DNA of 64,000 nt. Source: BACL21 sp038132955. Its GTDB lineage: Bacteria > Bacteroidota > Bacteroidia > Flavobacteriales > Flavobacteriaceae. The notes beneath the pieces are model-generated. The model searched no databases, was not told the DNA's origin, and saw only the letters and a program-made list of their open reading frames with translations. Made by a program: the position numbers and the translations under genes. Of the stretch, positions 51,048-59,455 are shown piece after piece. The DNA is taken from assembly GCA_038132955.1 (NCBI GenBank), contig JAYPSJ010000006.1, positions 72,371 to 136,370 on the forward strand, given 5' to 3'. The stretch's first letter is position 1; each line of letters opens with the position of its first letter.

Positions 51048-52047
51048 GAGCAGCTATATTTAGGGTTCTTGGGGTATAATTTGCGGCCAGGCTGGCAATC
51101 TTAGCGATGTGCTCTGGGGTGGAGCCACAGCAACCACCGATGATGTTCACTAAACCGTCTTTGAGGTATTTTTCAATCAGATTTCCCATCTGGTCAGCCC
51201 CTTGATCGTACTGACCAAAGGCATTAGGCAGACCGGCATTTGGGTGGGCCGAAATATAACAGTCGGCCTGACTAGAGAGGCGTCTAATATACGACAAGAG
51301 TTGATCGGCCCCAAGAGCGCAATTCAGTCCTATGCTCAAAAGATTAGCGTGCTGCAACGAGATCAAAAAGGCCTCTACGGTTTGCCCAGAAAGGGTACGA
51401 CCGCTAGCGTCTGTGATGGTGCCACTGATCATAATGGGCAGATCCAAAGCCAAGTCATCCAAAACTTCCTGGGTGGCATATAGGGCGGCTTTGGCATTAA
51501 GGGTATCAAAAATAGTTTCTATAAGCAGGACATCAGCACCACCCTCAATCAAACCGCGCACCTGCTCGCTGTAAGCGACTACCAACTCATCAAAAGTAAT
51601 GGCCCTATACCCAGGGTCATTGACATCGGGCGACATACTGGATGTTTTATTGGTAGGACCTATCGATCCAGCTACAAAGCGTGGTTTGGACGGGTTTTTT
51701 AGGGTATAGGCTTCTGCGGCGCGTTTGGCGATGGCGGCTGAGGCTACATTCAGACGATAGACCTCAGATTCTAATCCATAATCTGCCATACCGATACTGG
51801 TGGCCGAAAAGGTATTGGTCTCAATAATATCCGCACCAGCCTCAAGATAATCGCAGTGGACCTTATATATGGCCTCTGGCTGAGTCAAAGACAACAAATC
51901 ATTATTGCCTTTAAGTGGCGATGGGTGTTCTTTAAACTCTGTTCCTCGAAAATCGTCCTCTGTGAATTTAAAACGCTGCAGCATAGTGCCCATAGCCCCG
52001 TCTAGGACCAGAATTCGCTGAGTTAACGCCTTTCTAATTTCTGCCAT
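51037..52047 (-). CDS. metH: Methionine synthase homocysteine-binding subunit (MetH N-terminal part)
   Basis: A 336-residue homocysteine S-methyltransferase domain, the N-terminal module of MetH made as a separate protein. The zinc Cys residues are in GLNCALGA and GGCCGSTPEHI; VLDGAMGTMLQ is at the start. It gives homocysteine to the cobalamin module encoded downstream. A long leader (about 185 nt) with a promoter and a hairpin lies upstream (52164-52266). The first gene of metH1-metH2-metF. Confidence 0.93.
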   Translation of the reverse strand: MAEIRKALTQRILVLDGAMGTMLQRFKFTEDDFRGTEFKEHPSPLKGNNDLLSLTQPEAIYKVHCDYLEAGADIIETNTFSATSIGMADYGLESEVYRLNVASAAIAKRAAEAYTLKNPSKPRFVAGSIGPTNKTSSMSPDVNDPGYRAITFDELVVAYSEQVRGLIEGGADVLLIETIFDTLNAKAALYATQEVLDDLALDLPIMISGTITDASGRTLSGQTVEAFLISLQHANLLSIGLNCALGADQLLSYIRRLSSQADCYISAHPNAGLPNAFGQYDQGADQMGNLIEKYLKDGLVNIIGGCCGSTPEHIAKIASLAANYTPRTLNIAAHEL

Positions 52048-52163
52048 TTCAAAACTTTACAAAACCTAATAAGGCGGCTAATTAAATACCAAACACAGTT
52101 CTATGAACAGGGTTTTCGCTTAAATAAGAAATGACTTTTGAATCTAGGATTCGCCTTTAATGA

Positions 52164-52217
52164 AGATTGCAAGAAAAAGGCTTTAGCTTTAGCACTTTTT
52201 TTATGAGGTTGCAATCT
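52164..52217 (-). promoter_or_regulatory. Structured element in the metH leader
   Basis: AGATTGCAA (52164-52172) pairs perfectly with TTGCAATCT (52209-52217), and an inner A-rich/T-rich stem is possible between them. It lies inside the leader transcribed from the 52237-52266 promoter. On the RNA strand GCAACC and GTGCTAA occur in S-box-like order, but the rest of a SAM-I aptamer is missing. It could be a regulatory leader or attenuator; nothing shows its ligand. Confidence 0.45.
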
Positions 52218-52236
52218 ATCAAATCATTCCTCGCTG

Positions 52237-52266
52237 CAAATATAAACACTGGATATTAAATAACAA
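52237..52266 (-). promoter_or_regulatory. Promoter TTG-N19-TATATTTG for the metH-metF operon
   Basis: Minus-strand TTG (52264-52266), a 19-nt spacer and TATATTTG (52237-52244) are an excellent Bacteroidota promoter. It implies a leader of about 185 nt before ATG 52047, much longer than for other genes here. Confidence 0.7.
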
Positions 52267-52299
52267 ACCCAAAACCCTAAAACAACACCTCAATATTTC

Positions 52300-52307
52300 T
52301 ATTTTTG
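52300..52307 (+). promoter_or_regulatory. -7 promoter element (TATTTTTG) for mnmE
   Basis: TATTTTTG lies only 5 nt before the ATG of mnmE at 52313, which points to a leaderless or nearly leaderless transcript. No upstream TTG was seen at the usual distance. Confidence 0.5.
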
Positions 52308-52312
52308 CCCTG

Positions 52313-53692
52313 ATGAATCATCAAGACAACATTATTGCCTTAGCGACAGGATCAGGATCTGGCGCGATTGCGGTCATTCGCCTTTCTGGACCAAAGGCTA
52401 TTGAGCTGGCGGATGCTGCCCTAGATCTAGTCAGTGGTAAAGTCTTTAAAGATCAGCCGACCCATACAGTACACCTAGCCGACTTAAAAGATGGAGACCG
52501 ACTTATCGATCAGGTTTTGGCCAGTATTTTTATAGGACCAAAGAGTTATACCGGAGATGATGTGGTGGAACTCTCATGTCACGGCAGCGCCTATATTCAG
52601 CAACAAATCATCAAACTCTTTTTGGACCGCGGAGCCCGAATGGCCGATCCAGGTGAGTTTACCCTAAGGGCCTTTATGAATGGTAAAATGGATTTAAGCC
52701 AGGCCGAAGCTGTGGCGGATTTGATTGCTTCCGACTCTGCGGCAGCCCATGAACTGGCGCTGCATCAAATGCGTGGGGGCTTTTCTCATGCTATAGAATC
52801 TCTGCGTCAGCTACTGCTGCATTTCGCCTCTATGATCGAGCTGGAACTGGATTTTGCCGAAGAAGATGTGGCCTTTGCGGATCGCGGTGAATTCATGCAG
52901 CTGGTGCAAAAAATAACTGCAGAAATCAAACTTCTAATAGATTCATTTAGTTCAGGTCAGGTGATAAAAGACGGGGTGCAAGTGGCCATAGTGGGGGCGC
53001 CTAATGTAGGCAAGTCTACTCTGCTCAATGCCCTGCTTAACGAAGAGCGTGCCCTAGTTAGTGATATCGCGGGCACTACTCGAGATACCGTGGAGGATCA
53101 GCTCAGACTGGGTGGGGTATTGTTTCGCCTGATTGATACGGCGGGAATCAGAGAGACTCAGGATGTGGTCGAAGGTATGGGTATAGAGCGTAGTCTAAAA
53201 ACCATGGAGACCGCCCGTATAGTGCTGCAGCTTTGGTCCAGTGCCACAGATGCAAAGCAAATGGCCCAGGAGTGGACTGCGCTGAGAGCCAAACACTCAG
53301 GTCAAGCCTGTATTGGGATTGTCAATAAATGTGATTTACTCGAAGCTCAGCAGATTAAGGCTCTAAGCCAGAACCTGTCAGAGCTCATGTGTATCAGCGC
53401 CAAAAACCCTGAAGATGTAGCGAAACTCAAAGCCGCCCTTCTGAATCTAGTGGACACCGGGGCACTAAACACCCAAAGCACTGTGGTGAGTAACAGCCGT
53501 CATTACGATGCGCTTATCCGCGCCCTAGAATCCCTGGACAGAGTTCAAGAAGGGGTTAACTCAGGCATCAGTGGTGATCTTTTGGCCATTGACCTGCAAG
53601 CTGCCCTACTCGCTCTAGGAGAAATCACCGGGGCCATTACAAACGATGACCTGCTCGGGCATATTTTTACGAACTTTTGTATTGGAAAGTAA
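52313..53692 (+). CDS. mnmE: tRNA modification GTPase MnmE
   Basis: A 459-residue GTPase that, with MnmG, adds carboxymethylaminomethyl to U34 of tRNAs. The N-terminal formyl-THF-binding domain (~1-118) starts with IIALATGSGSGAIAVIRLSG. The G domain has GAPNVGKSTLLNAL, DTAGIRET and NKCD. The C-terminal Cys motif is FCIGK. All key residues are present. A rho-independent terminator follows at 53693-53725. The start is ATG 52313, right after the TATTTTTG element. Confidence 0.96.
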   Translation: MNHQDNIIALATGSGSGAIAVIRLSGPKAIELADAALDLVSGKVFKDQPTHTVHLADLKDGDRLIDQVLASIFIGPKSYTGDDVVELSCHGSAYIQQQIIKLFLDRGARMADPGEFTLRAFMNGKMDLSQAEAVADLIASDSAAAHELALHQMRGGFSHAIESLRQLLLHFASMIELELDFAEEDVAFADRGEFMQLVQKITAEIKLLIDSFSSGQVIKDGVQVAIVGAPNVGKSTLLNALLNEERALVSDIAGTTRDTVEDQLRLGGVLFRLIDTAGIRETQDVVEGMGIERSLKTMETARIVLQLWSSATDAKQMAQEWTALRAKHSGQACIGIVNKCDLLEAQQIKALSQNLSELMCISAKNPEDVAKLKAALLNLVDTGALNTQSTVVSNSRHYDALIRALESLDRVQEGVNSGISGDLLAIDLQAALLALGEITGAITNDDLLGHIFTNFCIGK

Positions 53693-53725
53693 AAAAACCG
53701 CTTCAGTGTCCAAAGGCGGTTTTTT
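53693..53725 (+). terminator. Intrinsic terminator of mnmE
   Basis: AAAAACCGC (53693-53701) pairs with GCGGTTTTT (53716-53724) around a 14-nt loop, followed by T residues, directly after the mnmE stop codon. Confidence 0.85.
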
Positions 53726-53833
53726 ATGGTCTATGAAAAGATTGACAACTACTTAACTGATGCTAAATTAGCTCAAACTAATACCCGTAGAGGTTGGCGA
53801 GGGTTTAAAAAGATTAAGGAAAGATTAATTTAG
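53726..53833 (+). CDS. Possible 35-aa basic peptide or gene remnant
   Basis: A frame from ATG 53726 to TAG 53831-53833 encodes a 35-residue, Arg/Lys-rich peptide (MVYEKIDNYL, ending FKKIKERLI). It starts in the T-tract of the mnmE terminator and has no promoter of its own. I do not recognise it; it may be a remnant or a chance frame. The rest of 53834-53965 contains a short hairpin (ATTTGC-GAT-GCAAAT, 53836-53850) and no gene. Confidence 0.25.
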   Translation: MVYEKIDNYLTDAKLAQTNTRRGWRGFKKIKERLI

Positions 53834-53965
53834 CTATTTGCGATGCAAATCAAGAGCGCGACGGAGCCCCTGCTCTATCGTGATTAACCCCAGATTACCC
53901 CACTAATTCATGAAATCACCCCCGAAGCCTGAGAATTCCCCCAATTTTTTGTAATATCGAGTTTG

Positions 53966-55234
53966 ATGAACAAGCGTAAACTCTATATCGCCGTGCTGGT
54001 GGTCTCCGTGGTGGGGCTCTTTGTGGTGCAGTACCAGTACCTGAACATAGGGCTGAATCTGGCCAAAGTACAGTTTCAGCGCAATATAGGCCAGGCCGCA
54101 CTAAGCATCAAGGAAGACCTTTCGACCCGTAACCAACTTACCTTTTTGATCGGTCAAGCCATCACTTTGGATGAGCGCTATTTTACCCTGAGTATGGACA
54201 GCATTCAGGATGCCTCGCGCCACTTTTTAAACGATTTTATCACCTATCGCCTTACCGAACAGGGCATTAAAACAGATTTTACCTACCGCCTCAGTACCAA
54301 AGACTCGACCGATTATCTCACTAGCCCCTCACCGCCTACCCTAGATCCGGACCAAAGCCTCTATCCTATTGAACTGCGCGGATACCTGCCGGAGCTTATG
54401 GACAAGCAACTTATTTTAGAGCTGCGCTTTAGGGATTTGAACACTTACTTTCTGTCTCAGCTCAGCGGTTTGACCATCCCAAGTCTGCTTTTTATGGCCG
54501 GGATACTTTTTGTGATTGTTTGGGTGTTGCGCTCTTTTTACTGGCAAAGCCGGATCATTACCACCACAAACGATTTTATCAATAACCTGACTCATGAGCT
54601 TAAAACACCCGTGTTTTCAATTGGTTTGGCCACAAATATTCTGGCAAAAAAAGTCAATAAATCCGAGCAAGCCACCGTGGCGCTGATTCAAGAAGAAAAC
54701 GAGCGGCTCAAAACCCATATCGACAAAGTTTTGGCCCTAAGTCGTGTGGAATCGGGTCTGCAACCCTATAGCCTGAGTACGCAAGACTTTTTACCCGAGC
54801 TCATCCGGCTCTGTGCGCGGTATGAAAATTTGGCCCAACTCGAAGGCTTTGGTTTTAAGGCGGATCTGCCCCAAGGCCCTGTAATGGTTCGGGTGGATGC
54901 CCTGCACTTTATCAATGCGCTGAATAACCTTTGGGATAACGCCAAAACCTATAGCGAGCAGCCTGAAATCACCCTAAGGGTCTCCCGCCAAAAAGATCAG
55001 TGGCATTTTTGTATCGCGGACAATGGCCCAGGGATGAGTCCGGAGCAGCAAGAGCGCATGTTTGAGAAATATTATCGCGGGGACCAAAACAATACCCATA
55101 GGGTCAAAGGTTATGGTTTGGGACTGAGTTATGTCCAAAACATTGTCAAAGCACACCTCGGGCGCATTAAGGTGACTTCTGCTCTTGGTCAGGGGACTCA
55201 AGTTTGTTTATCTTTGACGGCATATGAGGCCTAA
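53966..55234 (+). CDS. Two-component sensor histidine kinase
   Basis: A 422-residue membrane kinase. Two transmembrane helices (~6-25 and ~170-192) flank a ~145-residue periplasmic sensor. The HisKA H-box is NLTHELKTPVFSIG with the phospho-His, followed by the HATPase domain: N-box NNLWDNAKTYSEQ, G1 DNGPGMSPEQ and G2 GYGLGLSYVQNI. The signal is unknown. I start at ATG 53966; the preceding TTG 53963 is unlikely. The response regulator begins 11 bp inside its end, so the two are coupled. Confidence 0.92.
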   Translation: MNKRKLYIAVLVVSVVGLFVVQYQYLNIGLNLAKVQFQRNIGQAALSIKEDLSTRNQLTFLIGQAITLDERYFTLSMDSIQDASRHFLNDFITYRLTEQGIKTDFTYRLSTKDSTDYLTSPSPPTLDPDQSLYPIELRGYLPELMDKQLILELRFRDLNTYFLSQLSGLTIPSLLFMAGILFVIVWVLRSFYWQSRIITTTNDFINNLTHELKTPVFSIGLATNILAKKVNKSEQATVALIQEENERLKTHIDKVLALSRVESGLQPYSLSTQDFLPELIRLCARYENLAQLEGFGFKADLPQGPVMVRVDALHFINALNNLWDNAKTYSEQPEITLRVSRQKDQWHFCIADNGPGMSPEQQERMFEKYYRGDQNNTHRVKGYGLGLSYVQNIVKAHLGRIKVTSALGQGTQVCLSLTAYEA

Positions 55235-55937
55235 GGCAACACGACTTTTGGTGGTTGAAGACGACCCGAATCTGGGGTATTTACTGCGTGAATACCTGCA
55301 GATGAACGATTTTGCAGTGACTTTAGTGACTACTGTCGCTCAGGCCAAAGTGGCCGTGGAGCAGGATTTGTTTGATCTTGCGGTACTCGATGTGATGCTC
55401 CCCGACGGCTCAGGCTTTGATTTGGCCAAAACCATTCAGGCCCAGCACCCTGCCCTGCCCTTTTTATTTTTAACAGCGCGCTCTCTTAAAGTAGATGTTT
55501 TAAAAGGTTTTGCCCTGGGGGCGGTAGATTACTTAAAAAAACCCATAGACGAGGAAGAGCTAGTGGTCCGTATTAATGCCCTAGTGGCCCGTCTAAAGCC
55601 TGAAGGCCCTGCTGCTGTACGAAAAAGTGAATCGCTGCACATCGGAACCTACGAATTTGATCCGCAGCTTCAAGAGCTCAGCGGGGGCTCGGGGGTGCAA
55701 TCTCTGTCTAAGCGCGAGAGTGATTTACTGCTGATGCTGGCCCAAAATAAAAACCAACTGGTGAGCCATAAGGAAATCCTGGTCGCTCTTTGGGGCAAAA
55801 ACGACTACTTTAACAAAAAAAGCTTGAATGTATTTGTGTCACATTTGCGCAAATACCTCGCGCAAGACCCCAGTGTCAGCATCGAAAACGTGCACAATAA
55901 GGGGTTTGTGCTTAGGGTTGCAGAGCGTGATTCTTAA
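55224..55937 (+). CDS. OmpR-family response regulator
   Basis: A 237-residue regulator. The receiver domain (~6-120) has acidic pocket EDDP, phospho-Asp in LDVMLPDGSG, Thr in FLTARS and Lys in LKKPIDEEE. The C-terminal winged helix (~140-235) contains LSKRESDLLLMLAQNKNQLVS and LNVFVSHLRKYL, the OmpR/PhoB pattern. It should be phosphorylated by the kinase encoded just upstream. Its 3' end overlaps the opposite-strand 104-aa gene by 26 bp. Confidence 0.93.
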   Translation: MRPKATRLLVVEDDPNLGYLLREYLQMNDFAVTLVTTVAQAKVAVEQDLFDLAVLDVMLPDGSGFDLAKTIQAQHPALPFLFLTARSLKVDVLKGFALGAVDYLKKPIDEEELVVRINALVARLKPEGPAAVRKSESLHIGTYEFDPQLQELSGGSGVQSLSKRESDLLLMLAQNKNQLVSHKEILVALWGKNDYFNKKSLNVFVSHLRKYLAQDPSVSIENVHNKGFVLRVAERDS

Positions 55938-56226
55938 ACCAGATCCGAGCCTCTTCATGGTCCAGGGGATTTTTATTTTCTGCGCAATCCCCCAACAGCG
56001 CTTTTAAAGCCTCTATACTCTGTTGATGTTGGTTTAACTGGGGCTTAGACCAATTTTTAGAACCATTAATAGAAACGTATTTTAAACCAGAAGTATCTGA
56101 AGAAACAGGCTGATCTGTAGGCTCCCAAAGGGCTTCGCTGAGTTTTTCTCCAGGTAAAAGCTGGGTATGTGTTAAGTGATTTTCTGGATCTTTTATGCCT
56201 TTTAAGCTAAGCCATGCCAAAGGCAT
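55912..56226 (-). CDS. Hypothetical 104-aa protein
   Basis: A 104-residue hydrophilic protein starting MPLAWLSLKGIKDPENHLTH, with Trp/Pro in the middle and an amphipathic C-terminal half (HQQSIEALKALLGDCAEN). I do not recognise the family. Its amino-acid composition looks like a real coding sequence rather than an antisense shadow, and most of it lies outside other genes; the last ~26 bp overlap the response regulator tail convergently. No promoter motif was found on its strand. Confidence 0.55.
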   Translation of the reverse strand: MPLAWLSLKGIKDPENHLTHTQLLPGEKLSEALWEPTDQPVSSDTSGLKYVSINGSKNWSKPQLNQHQQSIEALKALLGDCAENKNPLDHEEARIWFKNHALQP

Positions 56227-56242
56227 ACCTTAAATCTTGGTT

Positions 56243-56250
56243 TACTTTTG
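56243..56250 (+). promoter_or_regulatory. Orphan -7 promoter element (TACTTTTG)
   Basis: TACTTTTG is a consensus -7 element on the plus strand in the gap between the 104-aa gene and the polysaccharide operon end. No plus-strand gene follows; an inverted repeat (GACGTT...AACGTC with a T-run, about 56357-56395) lies downstream. It could drive a short RNA or be fortuitous. Confidence 0.3.
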
Positions 56251-56401
56251 CCGGACCTCTTTTACTCTTCTGCCCCGCGAGTTTTGCTGTTTCTGAATCA
56301 AATGGCATATGCCAAAAATAGAATCACTCAATAAATGATACAAACTTTATCCTATGACGTTTTTAACAAACTTTTTAACGTCAATTTTTAAACATCCATC
56401 A

Positions 56402-57691
56402 TCACCTACCTGCATCTGACAGAGCATTGCATTTTATAAAATCATATACCTCAGACAGCTTAATCTCTTGTGGCAAATCCATTGGCATATTACTAAACAC
56501 GTAGCCTAATCCATCATGTTTACCGTTCTTGATTGCAACAAAAGCCAATTTTGACTTCAATGACCCTATTGAAACACCATTAGGTCCATCAAAACTCATA
56601 CCCTCTACTAAATCATCGTCATATATCACTTCAACGAACAAAGACGTTCCTCTATTATCAACGTTGAAGACAGGTTTAGACCTAACAGAATCCGTAAAGT
56701 GGTTTAGATGGTTTTCTATTTCTGATGCTTGTTTGTCATCTGAAACCTCAATAAGGAAGTCACGTGACATTCTAGGGATCACTATAAACTCTCCCTTGAG
56801 ACCGCATTCTAGCAAGAAGTCTTTATGAGCTACAGGTCTCCAATAAAATGTTTGTTCTTCGTGAGGCTCCTGATGTAATCCAGTTACTCCTATTATTCTT
56901 TCTCCTGATTCTAACAAATCCCCAATAATAGTATCATAGGTTTCGAGCATCATCAAAATAGGATCCCAATCAGATGCACAATACCATTCCGGATTCTTAA
57001 AATCTCCTTTGTACTGAGAAGAATTGAACATGTAATGATGTTGTACGTGAGCTCCTCCGTTAAAGAAGAGGTGAGAATAGTCTGGTTTGTGTTTTTTCTG
57101 AAGAGTGACAAACACTTCCAAAAGAATCATATCAAGAATAGCTGCTTTTACTCCTGGTTTCTCTCGAAGAGAAACCAGCTTAATGAACTTAGGCCATCTT
57201 TTTACTCGAACGTATACTATGAAGCCAAGTAGCAACCAAATAAGATCTACAGGGCCTACTTTTCCGGAGGCATTGCTATTAACGAATCTAGAAACTGTTC
57301 TGCTCAATTTTTCGATGAAATAACCACCGCTAGCTTTGGTTTGCGTCCACGGATCTGGAATAAAGAACTTCGAACTAGATAATCTATTGTCTGCATTGAA
57401 TGGACTGATAGCACCAACTGAAAGACCTGACTTTTCTAACTCCTCAAAAATTTGATGTAGTTCTGGCCTATCAACCATATCACCTAAACGGAATACTTTA
57501 TGTTCGTCATAAGTCTTCCCCGTCTGAACAGTCGCCCACTGAATCCACGGTTCGAGCAACTCATACTTGCTTTCACTTGTGGTATTCACCACACCATGTT
57601 TCAATAATTTTCCAAAGTTGGTTAGCTTACCTTGACTAACGTATCCTTCTATATAGTCAAGATTTAGTTCGTTAAGAGCAAGTAGTATCAT
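56402..57691 (-). CDS. Alkaline-phosphatase-superfamily protein of the polysaccharide cluster
   Basis: A 429-residue protein resembling type I phosphodiesterase/nucleotide pyrophosphatase enzymes: MILLALNELNLDYIEGYV, then LLEPWIQWATVQTGKTYDEH and a His-rich FNGGAHVQHHYMF. At the usual catalytic positions the first metal Asp appears as Asn (LNELN), and no clear Ser/Thr nucleophile is seen before the TGK motif, so it may not be catalytically normal. It is the last gene of the surface-polysaccharide operon; the start overlaps the GT4 gene by 4 bp. Roles could be phosphoglycan modification or transfer; this is inferred. Confidence 0.65.
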   Translation of the reverse strand: MILLALNELNLDYIEGYVSQGKLTNFGKLLKHGVVNTTSESKYELLEPWIQWATVQTGKTYDEHKVFRLGDMVDRPELHQIFEELEKSGLSVGAISPFNADNRLSSSKFFIPDPWTQTKASGGYFIEKLSRTVSRFVNSNASGKVGPVDLIWLLLGFIVYVRVKRWPKFIKLVSLREKPGVKAAILDMILLEVFVTLQKKHKPDYSHLFFNGGAHVQHHYMFNSSQYKGDFKNPEWYCASDWDPILMMLETYDTIIGDLLESGERIIGVTGLHQEPHEEQTFYWRPVAHKDFLLECGLKGEFIVIPRMSRDFLIEVSDDKQASEIENHLNHFTDSVRSKPVFNVDNRGTSLFVEVIYDDDLVEGMSFDGPNGVSIGSLKSKLAFVAIKNGKHDGLGYVFSNMPMDLPQEIKLSEVYDFIKCNALSDAGR

Positions 57692-58686
57692 TTTATATAC
57701 TGTATTATTAATGATTCAATGCGTGAATAACCAAACTGATCAATTGCCATTTGTATTCTTTGAATATCAATAGATAAAGAAAGACGTCTCAACCTATCTC
57801 GATGCTCTTTGAACAGACCAAGTAACGCATCTTCTGAGTCTATTAAAACTACACCTTCAAGATGTCTAAATTCTCTGTGGCCAGGAACGTCAGATAAAAC
57901 TAATTTACAACCGCAATTAATAGCGTCCAATACAGCGAAGGGAAGCCCCTCTCGTCTTGACATGCTTACGACCGTATCTACATGTTTTAATTCAGCTTGT
58001 AAATTCTCCACAAAACCCTTTACACAAATTCTACCCTTTGAAACAGAGTCATAATAGCTAATTATTCCTTCTTCAATTGAGTCGCTGTTTCCAAAATCGA
58101 AATCGCCATAAAGATACAAAATATCCTCTTTATTTGAAGCTTGCGCAAAGGCTCGAACTATACTCTCTACACCCTTTGAATGTAATAATCTTCCTACATA
58201 AGCGTAGGAAATCCCCATAGCTAATGCAGAATCTCTATTTCTGTTTAAGCTAAATCTGTAACCTTCACCTGGGAGCAAGAAGACTGATGTTTTTAAATGT
58301 TTTTCTACTATTTTTTTATCGTCTTGATTGAGCACTATTAATTTTTGATCCCTAAACACTATTCGAAGAAATAAAAAAAGTACTTTTTGTAAAAATGGGT
58401 TTTCCCCGTCTAATAGTCTACCCAAGCCTGTGAAGACCCAAACGTCTTTTTTCGACGAAAATATAGCATAAAGTAATATCTCACTAGCGCCGAAAATCAA
58501 TTTTCTAGAACCGAACTTCATAACAAAACACATCATTGATCCTACTGAGCCTAAACTGCTCTCAAATCTTAGGACAGTAACTGGTATTCGGTCCAATTTT
58601 TTAATTGCATTTTCCCACGATCTCCGGAAAAGTTTATGCGTCCTTTTATCTCGTGAGAACAAATATACTTTAAGTTTATTTCCCAT
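57688..58686 (-). CDS. Glycosyltransferase family 4-like
   Basis: A 332-residue GT-B glycosyltransferase. The C-terminal nucleotide-sugar domain has GISYAYVGRLLHSKGVESI and RREGLPFAVLDAINCGCKLV, with the usual second Glu of the ExxxxxxxE motif replaced by Asp. It presumably adds a sugar to the lipid-linked repeat unit on the cytosolic side; donor and acceptor cannot be read. It overlaps the GT2 gene by 11 bp upstream and the phosphatase-like gene by 4 bp downstream. Confidence 0.83.
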   Translation of the reverse strand: MGNKLKVYLFSRDKRTHKLFRRSWENAIKKLDRIPVTVLRFESSLGSVGSMMCFVMKFGSRKLIFGASEILLYAIFSSKKDVWVFTGLGRLLDGENPFLQKVLFLFLRIVFRDQKLIVLNQDDKKIVEKHLKTSVFLLPGEGYRFSLNRNRDSALAMGISYAYVGRLLHSKGVESIVRAFAQASNKEDILYLYGDFDFGNSDSIEEGIISYYDSVSKGRICVKGFVENLQAELKHVDTVVSMSRREGLPFAVLDAINCGCKLVLSDVPGHREFRHLEGVVLIDSEDALLGLFKEHRDRLRRLSLSIDIQRIQMAIDQFGYSRIESLIIQYIK

Positions 58687-59455
58687 TAAACCAAATTGAA
58701 ATAAGACGGTAAAATATTATTCTCAATGCAATTCTCAACATGAGCAGGTTTATTATATAACCATTCTTCAAATTAGTTTGAAAAGATTTTATATAATTAA
58801 ACAGTTGCGGATCAATTTTATTACGATAATCAATCTTTGAAAGGCTATCCTCTGATAGCGTATAGTTTTGAATTGAATTAGGAAAAAATAGATGTGAAGA
58901 TGTCCTAGGAATAATACGCGACCATAAATAGTCAGGAGCATCAAGAGTATGGCCTCTCAAGACTATATAGGGTTCTTCTAATAATAATTTACGTTTTATA
59001 AGATGCTGAACCTCCCCAATGTAATTGTTATAGTAGTAATTTCTTCGAATCCAATGTAAACCTTTACTAATATATTTCCTTGATGTATTAGAACTTCCGC
59101 AAGAAATACTGACTAAATCTGGAGTATTAAGTCTGATTAAATCAATAACATCTTTTAATTTGTCAAAATTTTCGATTACATTATCACTATCTAAATACAA
59201 TAAGTAACGTGCATTTGACCTTAATGCACAATCATTTCGATTTAAACCCGGGTTACGATTGGTTACACGACGATAATTTATCCAAGTCTTATCTAGACAC
59301 CAAAGCTCAATTTTGTTTGTATCGCTATCATCAGCAATAATCAAATTGTTAATTAAACCTAGGCTTACTGCTAGACCAACCGAATTAGCAGCCCTCACGA
59401 ACATGCCATAACGTTCATAAGTAGGCATAATAACATCTAAACTAATTTCATTCAT
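58676..59455 (-). CDS. Glycosyltransferase family 2
   Basis: A 259-residue GT-A glycosyltransferase. The N-terminal pattern LDVIMPTYERYGMFVRAANS and LIIADDSDTN, then the metal-binding DSD (YLLYLDSDNVI), are typical of GT2. Lacks a clear C-terminal membrane helix; a hydrophobic tail (IALRIIFYRLISIWF) may touch the membrane. Overlaps its neighbours by 11 and 8 bp in the tight operon. Confidence 0.85.
   Translation of the reverse strand: MNEISLDVIMPTYERYGMFVRAANSVGLAVSLGLINNLIIADDSDTNKIELWCLDKTWINYRRVTNRNPGLNRNDCALRSNARYLLYLDSDNVIENFDKLKDVIDLIRLNTPDLVSISCGSSNTSRKYISKGLHWIRRNYYYNNYIGEVQHLIKRKLLLEEPYIVLRGHTLDAPDYLWSRIIPRTSSHLFFPNSIQNYTLSEDSLSKIDYRNKIDPQLFNYIKSFQTNLKNGYIINLLMLRIALRIIFYRLISIWFNGK

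Noticed and set aside
52048..52266. A canonical SAM-I or cobalamin riboswitch before metH
   Set aside because: Only GCAACC and GTGCTAA fragments match SAM-I; the 5' aptamer strands and the cobalamin box are absent. I kept it only as a structured leader.
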